Origin: Pseudomonas luteola NBRC 103146
GTDB taxonomy: Bacteria; Pseudomonadota; Gammaproteobacteria; Pseudomonadales; Pseudomonadaceae
Assembly (NCBI RefSeq): GCF_002091675.1
Contig: NZ_BDAE01000005.1
Coordinates: forward strand, 171,224-235,223
DNA length: 64,000 nt
Direction: 5' to 3'
Below, in pieces: positions 63,269 through 64,000 of this stretch. The translations under genes and the position numbers were made by a program. Numbering within the stretch: the stretch's first letter is position 1; each line of letters begins with the position of its first letter. Below the pieces are notes generated by a model. That model was not told the DNA's origin and did no database searches. It saw only the letters and a program-made list of their open reading frames with translations.

Positions 63269-64000
63269 ATGGACACATTGCACAATATGCGCGTTTTCGC
63301 CTGTGTTGCCGAAAGCGGCAGCTTTACCAGCGCGGCGCAAGTGCTGAGCACCACCACCGCGCATGTTTCCCGAGCCGTTGCCAGCCTGGAAGCGCATCTG
63401 CGTACCCGCCTGCTCCATCGAACCACCCGCCGGATTGCCCTGACCGAGGCAGGGCAGCGTTACCTGCTGCGTTGCGAGCAGATCCTGGCCTATGTTGAAG
63501 AGGCCGAAGCCGAAGCCAGCGATGCTCATGCGCGGCCGGCCGGCAAGCTGCGTATCCATTCCATGACCGGGATCGGTCAGCATTACATGATCAAGGCGAT
63601 TGCGGGCTATCGTCAGCAGTTTCCCGAGGTCAACTTTGACCTCACCATGGCCAATCGTATGCCGGACCTGCTCGATGAAGGCTACGACGTAGCAATTGTT
63701 GTTGCCACAGAGCTGCCGGATTCCGGCTTTGTTTCGCAAAATATTGGCCATACCTACAGCATTCTTTGTGCTTCCCCGGCATATGCGGAGGCCCGCGGGC
63801 TGCCTCGCAGTCCTGCTGAGCTGACCCAGCATGACTGCATGCGTCTGGTAAGCCCGGTTGTACCTCTTGAGAAATGGGTATTCGATGGTCCCAACGGCCA
63901 GGAGATGGTCACCATCAGCACTACTTCCTTTCAGGTTAACGTCGGGGATGCCATGACTCAGGCCATCCAGGCCGGTTTAGGTATTGGCATCCTGCCGATC
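63269..64000 (+). CDS. LysR-family regulator, cut by right window edge
   Basis: First 244 codons only. The winged helix MDTLHNMRVFACVAESGSFTSAAQVLSTTTAHVSRAVASLEAHL and the effector domain IAGYRQQFPEVNFDLTMANRMPDLLDEGYDVAIV are clear. TGAGGGGC precedes ATG 63269. Divergent from the efflux operon, so it is probably its regulator, comparable to AaeR. The frame is open to the last base of the window. Confidence 0.93.
   Translation, partial: MDTLHNMRVFACVAESGSFTSAAQVLSTTTAHVSRAVASLEAHLRTRLLHRTTRRIALTEAGQRYLLRCEQILAYVEEAEAEASDAHARPAGKLRIHSMTGIGQHYMIKAIAGYRQQFPEVNFDLTMANRMPDLLDEGYDVAIVVATELPDSGFVSQNIGHTYSILCASPAYAEARGLPRSPAELTQHDCMRLVSPVVPLEKWVFDGPNGQEMVTISTTSFQVNVGDAMTQAIQAGLGIGILPI

Noticed and set aside
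1..64000. Prophage, integrative element or transposon
   Set aside because: No integrase, transposase, tRNA-end duplication or phage structural gene was found anywhere in the window.

Overview
The window is a continuous, gene-dense stretch of a gammaproteobacterial chromosome. Gene order and protein types point to Pseudomonas in the broad sense. There is a bioB-F-H-C-D operon preceded by comF and followed by a small protein and an acyl-CoA dehydrogenase. Around it lie srkA, rarD, malate synthase G, mod genes, a FecI/FecR/TonB-receptor surface-signalling set and a FUSC-type efflux operon. From memory, the block from glcB to the acyl-CoA dehydrogenase resembles the order around PA0482-PA0506 of P. 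aeruginosa; I could not check this by alignment. I saw no rRNA, tRNA, CRISPR array, integrase or transposase.

Layout. 1-3.7 kb: start of a type II secretion operon (gspE-F-G-H, minus strand, cut by the window edge). 4.1-7.5 kb: a small exported protein and a secreted GH3 beta-glucosidase behind a very AT-rich leader. 7.5-11 kb: acyltransferase, HD-GYP c-di-GMP phosphodiesterase, retropepsin-like exported protein, glutathione transferase. 11-15.2 kb: an iron-regulated FecI sigma / FecR anti-sigma / TonB receptor cassette with a clear Fur-box promoter. 15.4-21.1 kb: OPT transporter, a secreted FecR-domain protein overlapping an OmpA-type lipoprotein gene, an amidohydrolase, and a membrane chemoreceptor. 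21.2-33.6 kb is the most accessory-looking part. It holds a leucine-rich-repeat protein kinase, a LysR regulator divergent from a TPR protein plus EamA exporter, an Lrp regulator facing a saccharopine-dehydrogenase-like gene, an acyl-CoA-dehydrogenase-like protein coupled to a hybrid histidine kinase, and a histidine-phosphatase-like gene with a Tyr in place of the catalytic His and five 8-bp repeats in its leader. An unlisted 41-residue zinc-finger/membrane protein closes this part.

33.6-49.9 kb: PQQ-type sugar dehydrogenase lipoprotein, malate synthase G, ACT-domain protein, rarD, a soluble FIST-domain chemoreceptor, srkA, two tandem Tat-exported PhoX phosphatases, modE-modA-modB without modC, comF and a small membrane protein. 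50-54.7 kb: biotin operon with a BirA-like operator. 55-58.2 kb: a low-GC 2-oxoglutarate-oxygenase-like gene, a small conserved protein and a 601-residue acyl-CoA dehydrogenase. 58.3-64 kb: a four-gene efflux operon (outer-membrane factor, FUSC pump, DUF1656, HlyD adaptor) divergent from a LysR gene cut by the right edge.

No large single unknown system stands out. The strongest leads for new biology are the acyl-CoA-dehydrogenase-like protein without its catalytic Glu coupled to a hybrid kinase, the octamer repeat array in the leader of the catalytic-His-less phosphatase, the soluble LRR kinase, the missing modC, and the cysteine-free GspE. All family assignments come from reading motifs in the sequence; no database search was possible.
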